In this document: positions 61,500 through 64,000 of the stretch, in pieces | Position numbering within the stretch: the stretch's first letter is position 1 | How the letters are laid out: every line of letters starts with the position of its first letter | Assembly (NCBI RefSeq): GCF_022698145.1 | Contig: NZ_JALDAX010000005.1 | Span: forward strand, 186,001 to 250,000 | Reading direction: 5' to 3' | DNA: 64,000 nucleotides | DNA from: Streptomyces spinosisporus | GTDB lineage: Bacteria; Actinomycetota; Actinomycetes; Streptomycetales; Streptomycetaceae | The notes under the pieces: model-generated | Databases searched by the model: none | What the model was told of the DNA's origin: nothing | What the model saw: the letters and a program-made list of their open reading frames with translations, nothing else | Program-made: the position numbers and the translations under genes

Positions 61500-61593
61500 G
61501 CCGCCTTTCGCTCAACTCCCCACGTACGCACAGCACTTGCAGAGCAAGACCCACCCCTTCACGCAGCCGGACCCACATCCAAGGAGAAACGTC

Positions 61594-62223
61594 ATGTCCG
61601 CTTCCGCCGCCCTCATCACCGCCACCGAGCTGTTCGCCAAGCCCGAGCAGATCGACGCCGTCGCCGAGGCCTGGCAGCGTCACAACGACGCGTCCGGCTT
61701 CGCGGGCCGCGTCCTCTACCGCGGACTGGAGAGCAACTCGGTCCTCGAACTCGCCCCGCTGGACGGCTTCGAGCGCATGGAGGAACTGCGCGCCGACTGG
61801 TGGAAGCTGTGGGAGGCCGTCGGCCCGCTGGGCGAGGGCGACTTCCGACGCCAGTTCCTGCAGTTCGTCGAGGCACCCAAGCCGGCCGCCGGCGCCCTGC
61901 CGGACACGCGGTACGTGCAGATGCGGCACGTCGAGGTCGTGCCGCGCGTCTACCGGCAGTACCGGGCCTGGCGCGAGGAGACCATCTTCGACGTCGTACG
62001 CACCTCGGACGAGGTCAAGAGCTTCCAGGCCTTCCACTCGCTGGCCAGCACCGAGCCCGGCGTGATGTTCGTGTCCGGCTTCGACGCGGACCCGGCGACG
62101 TACCTGGAGGCCTTCACCTCCCCCCGCTACCAGCAGATCGTCCGCGAGGCCGGCGACACCTACATCACCGGGGGCGACAACGGCCTGTACACCCGCATCT
62201 ACGAGCGCGTCACCGCCGCCTGA
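61594..62223 (+). CDS. Probable two-domain dimeric alpha/beta-barrel protein
   Basis: 209-aa soluble protein, family not firmly recognised. Two similar parts of about 100 residues (ALITATELFAKPEQIDAVAEAWQRH ... and VQMRHVEVVPRVYRQYRAWREE ...), each with the beta-alpha-beta order of ferredoxin-like (ABM/NIPSNAP) domains. Such folds serve as cofactor-free oxygenases, cyclases or EthD-like proteins in aromatic polyketide pathways. AAGGAG stands before ATG 61594. Assignment by pattern only. Confidence 0.6.
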   Translation: MSASAALITATELFAKPEQIDAVAEAWQRHNDASGFAGRVLYRGLESNSVLELAPLDGFERMEELRADWWKLWEAVGPLGEGDFRRQFLQFVEAPKPAAGALPDTRYVQMRHVEVVPRVYRQYRAWREETIFDVVRTSDEVKSFQAFHSLASTEPGVMFVSGFDADPATYLEAFTSPRYQQIVREAGDTYITGGDNGLYTRIYERVTAA

Positions 62224-62337
62224 CCCACTGTGCCCCTCCCCCCGACGGCCGGCCACGCGACCCTCCAGCAAGGCGTCCCGCGGCCGGCCGCTCGCATACG
62301 GCCCCGCCGGCCGGCCCACCCTTCACCGGCCGCCCTC

Positions 62338-62417
62338 CACCTGGAGCACCCGCCCCTCCACCTGGACCACCCGCCCTTCCACCTGGAGCACCCGCCCCTC
62401 TTCCTGGAGCACCCGCC
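62338..62417 (+). repeat. 21-bp tandem repeat in leader of 62418 gene
   Basis: Four copies of CTGGAGCACCCGCC (one with CTGGAC) start at 62341, 62362, 62383 and 62404, i.e. every 21 bp, the last one 14 nt before the ATG. Each copy has a CTGGAG Shine-Dalgarno-like core, so the real ribosome site is the fourth repeat. Confidence 0.9.
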
Positions 62418-63311
62418 ATGACCGTCTCACCCATGACCGCCGCACCCGTCGCGGCCGCCCCCATGACCCGGACCTACGACCTGAGCGTCACCACCCAGGG
62501 CCCGCTGTACCCGCCGAGCGAGATCGTGGACGAGAACGGCGACTTCGTCGTCATCGGCCGCGTCAACCGCCCCGGCCCCGACGGCACCACCGTCTCCGAG
62601 TGGGGCGGCGCCGTGGTCTCCCCCGACAGCCCCCTGCCACCGCTCGGCCGCAACCTGCCGTACGACATCGTCCGCGAACTCGACCTCACCGACCCCATCG
62701 GCCCGGACGCGCAGGTCCAGCTCTACACCCTGCCCCTCCCCCTGCCCTGCAACAACTACCCGATGCTCTTCGCCCCCGAGCAGCGCCCCGACGCCCACGA
62801 CGTGCGGCGCCCCAGCTACCCGCTGCACGGCGCGCCGATCCCGGACCTGCGCGAGGAGGACGGGCCGAAGGTGCGCGAACCGATCACGCTGGGCCAATGG
62901 GCCAAGGCACGCGGCCAGTTGGAGGTGCATGTGCCGGCGCACCGGCGCAGCGCCGACTTCTCCTTCGCCTTCACCGGCCTGATCCCGGACAGCCTCTACA
63001 CCGTCATGTCCCTGCGCGAGCACGACCTCGACCCGGCGGGCCCGACCCGCCCCGGCCCGCTCGGCGTGCCGAACGCCTTCATCAGCGACAGCAACGGCAT
63101 GGCCCACTACCGGGCGACCCTGCCCCACCCCTTCCCGGCGCCGGGCACCCCCGGCGCGAACCGGGTGATCAACGTCGTCGTGCTGTGGATGAGCTACCAG
63201 CAGAACTACGGCGGCGCCATCGGCCACTTCGGCCTCGGCGGCGACATCCACGCCCAACTGAAGCTGCAGGGCCCGAGTTTCGGCGAGTTCACCACGACAC
63301 CGGCCAACTGA
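62418..63311 (+). CDS. Unrecognised 297-aa protein in KAS III operon
   Basis: No family recognised. Ala/Met/Pro-rich start (TVSPMTAAPVAAAP), then a strand-rich soluble protein: SEIVDENGDFVVIGRVNRP, VPAHRRSADFSFAFTGLIPDSLYTVMSLREHDL, INVVVLWMSYQQNYGGAIGHFG near the end. No membrane helix, no signal peptide with cleavage site, no evident catalytic motif and one Cys only. GTG/TTA codons are absent; composition as its neighbours. Lies between the barrel protein and KAS III. Could be a beta-sandwich binding or structural protein. The gene call itself is supported by codon bias and the Shine-Dalgarno. Confidence 0.75.
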   Translation: MTVSPMTAAPVAAAPMTRTYDLSVTTQGPLYPPSEIVDENGDFVVIGRVNRPGPDGTTVSEWGGAVVSPDSPLPPLGRNLPYDIVRELDLTDPIGPDAQVQLYTLPLPLPCNNYPMLFAPEQRPDAHDVRRPSYPLHGAPIPDLREEDGPKVREPITLGQWAKARGQLEVHVPAHRRSADFSFAFTGLIPDSLYTVMSLREHDLDPAGPTRPGPLGVPNAFISDSNGMAHYRATLPHPFPAPGTPGANRVINVVVLWMSYQQNYGGAIGHFGLGGDIHAQLKLQGPSFGEFTTTPAN

Positions 63312-63322
63312 CCCACCCCTTC

Positions 63323-63386
63323 GCACAGTCCGACGTTTCGACAGTCCTGCACACCGACAGTCCTGCACATCGACAGTCCGACACTT
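63323..63386 (+). repeat. 16-bp tandem repeat before KAS III gene
   Basis: Four head-to-tail 16-bp units near CGACAGTCCTGCACAC at 63323, 63339, 63355 and 63371 (outer ones diverged). It fills most of the 92-bp gap before the KAS III ribosome site. Confidence 0.88.
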
Positions 63387-63403
63387 CTCAGGAGAGACCG
63401 AGC

Positions 63404-64000
63404 ATGGACCACAACCCGATCGGCATCATCGCGACCGGCTCCTACCTGCCCGCCACCGTCGTCGACAACGACGAGGTCGGCGCGGCGGCGGGGGTGACCG
63501 CGGAGTGGATCGAACGCAAGACGGGCATACGACGACGGCACCGCGCCGCCACCCACGAGGCGACCTCGGACCTGGCGGCGCAGGCGGCCCGGCAGGCGCT
63601 CGCCCAGGCGGGCCTGCACGCCGACGAGATCACGTACGTCGTGGTCGCCACCTCCACACCGGACCACCCGCAACCGGCCACGGCGGCGATCGTGACCGAC
63701 CTGATCGGGGCCCGCCGGGCCGCGGCCTTCGACGTCAACTCCGTCTGCAGCGGCTTCATGTTCGCGCTGACGGCGGCCGAACGCATGCTGCGCGCCGAAC
63801 CGGCGAACGCCGGGCAGGGGCCGTACGCCCTCGTCATCGGCGCGGACGTCTACTCCCGCATCCTGGACCCGGCGGACCGCAAGACGGCCATCCTGTTCGG
63901 GGACGGGGCCGGGGCGGTGGTGCTCGGCCCGGTGCCTGCGGCCACCGGCGGCATCACCACCAGCCTGACCACGCGCGGCGACCAGCACCGGCTGATCAGC
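63404..64000 (+). CDS. 3-oxoacyl-ACP synthase III (KAS III/FabH-like), 3' end outside window
   Basis: 199 codons visible of about 330-350. N-terminus GIIATGSYLPATVVDNDEV, EWIERKTGIRRRH (Trp and Arg that bind CoA), VVATSTPDHPQPATA, and the nucleophile DVNSVCSGFMFAL with Cys at about 113. His and Asn of the active site lie beyond the edge. KAS III enzymes in specialised pathways start chains from unusual acyl-CoAs or act as acyltransferases. AGGAGA 9 nt before ATG. Confidence 0.93.
   Translation, partial: MDHNPIGIIATGSYLPATVVDNDEVGAAAGVTAEWIERKTGIRRRHRAATHEATSDLAAQAARQALAQAGLHADEITYVVVATSTPDHPQPATAAIVTDLIGARRAAAFDVNSVCSGFMFALTAAERMLRAEPANAGQGPYALVIGADVYSRILDPADRKTAILFGDGAGAVVLGPVPAATGGITTSLTTRGDQHRLIS

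Overview
The window is a high-GC stretch of a Streptomyces chromosome. The evidence is the GC-ending codon use, GTG/TTG starts, four-base translationally coupled overlaps, hrdD, sepX, a DUF6227-like gene, gamma-butyrolactone-type regulators and one rare TTA codon. From memory, the order around hrdD (TetR, hrdD, acetyltransferase, LigB-type dioxygenase, MarR, exporter, TetR, M6-type protease, tandem IclR) matches the S. coelicolor SCO3201-SCO3209 segment. No database search was possible, so the species is not named.

Layout. 1-12.7 kb: an MMPL exporter (cut by the left edge) with its TetR gene, a tricorn-type protease, a coupled Baeyer-Villiger monooxygenase/hydrolase/SDR operon divergent from a MerR gene, exonuclease III and a GNAT. 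12.9 kb: tRNA-Ala(CGC). 13-19 kb: the galU - moeA/glp - moaC - mogA - GNAT - sepX block facing a 5-formyl-THF cyclo-ligase; I read this as the actinobacterial Glp/SepX cell-division locus. 19-33 kb: housekeeping and envelope genes: penicillin-acylase-type hydrolase, cation/proton antiporter, MFS, a CIRCE-preceded zinc-ribbon chaperone-like gene, MTA phosphorylase, SAF-domain protein, mscL, LtrA family, P1 peptidase, L,D-transpeptidase. 33-38 kb: the fruR-fruK-fruA fructose PTS operon, with a 9-bp minisatellite between fruK and fruA. 38-50.8 kb: two DHA2 exporters with regulators, hrdD with a near-perfect SigR-type promoter, dioxygenase/MarR, secreted metalloprotease and a double IclR regulator.

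50.8-64 kb (cut by the right edge): a specialised-metabolism and signalling region. It has an ArpA/ScbR-type receptor divergent from an AfsA-type synthase (with a TTA codon), a second receptor-like TetR divergent from an ActVA-ORF5-like monooxygenase, MerR, an acyl-CoA carboxylase beta/epsilon pair, a DHA2 exporter, a 4-OT-type tautomerase, an SDR lacking the YxxxK motif, a third TetR, a second divergent AfsA-family protein, a possible alpha/beta-barrel protein, an unrecognised 297-aa protein and a KAS III. Three dyads with a common CCTTC-NN-GAA core sit at the receptor/afsA, TetR/monooxygenase and carboxylase promoters. Four copies of a 16-bp operator, in two pairs with identical 22-bp spacing, frame the third TetR gene. 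The region thus looks like two regulatory modules joined together. In S. coelicolor the CDA cluster starts at about this place (from memory), so this may be a cluster-exchange site.

No insertion sequence, CRISPR array, rRNA or origin was seen.
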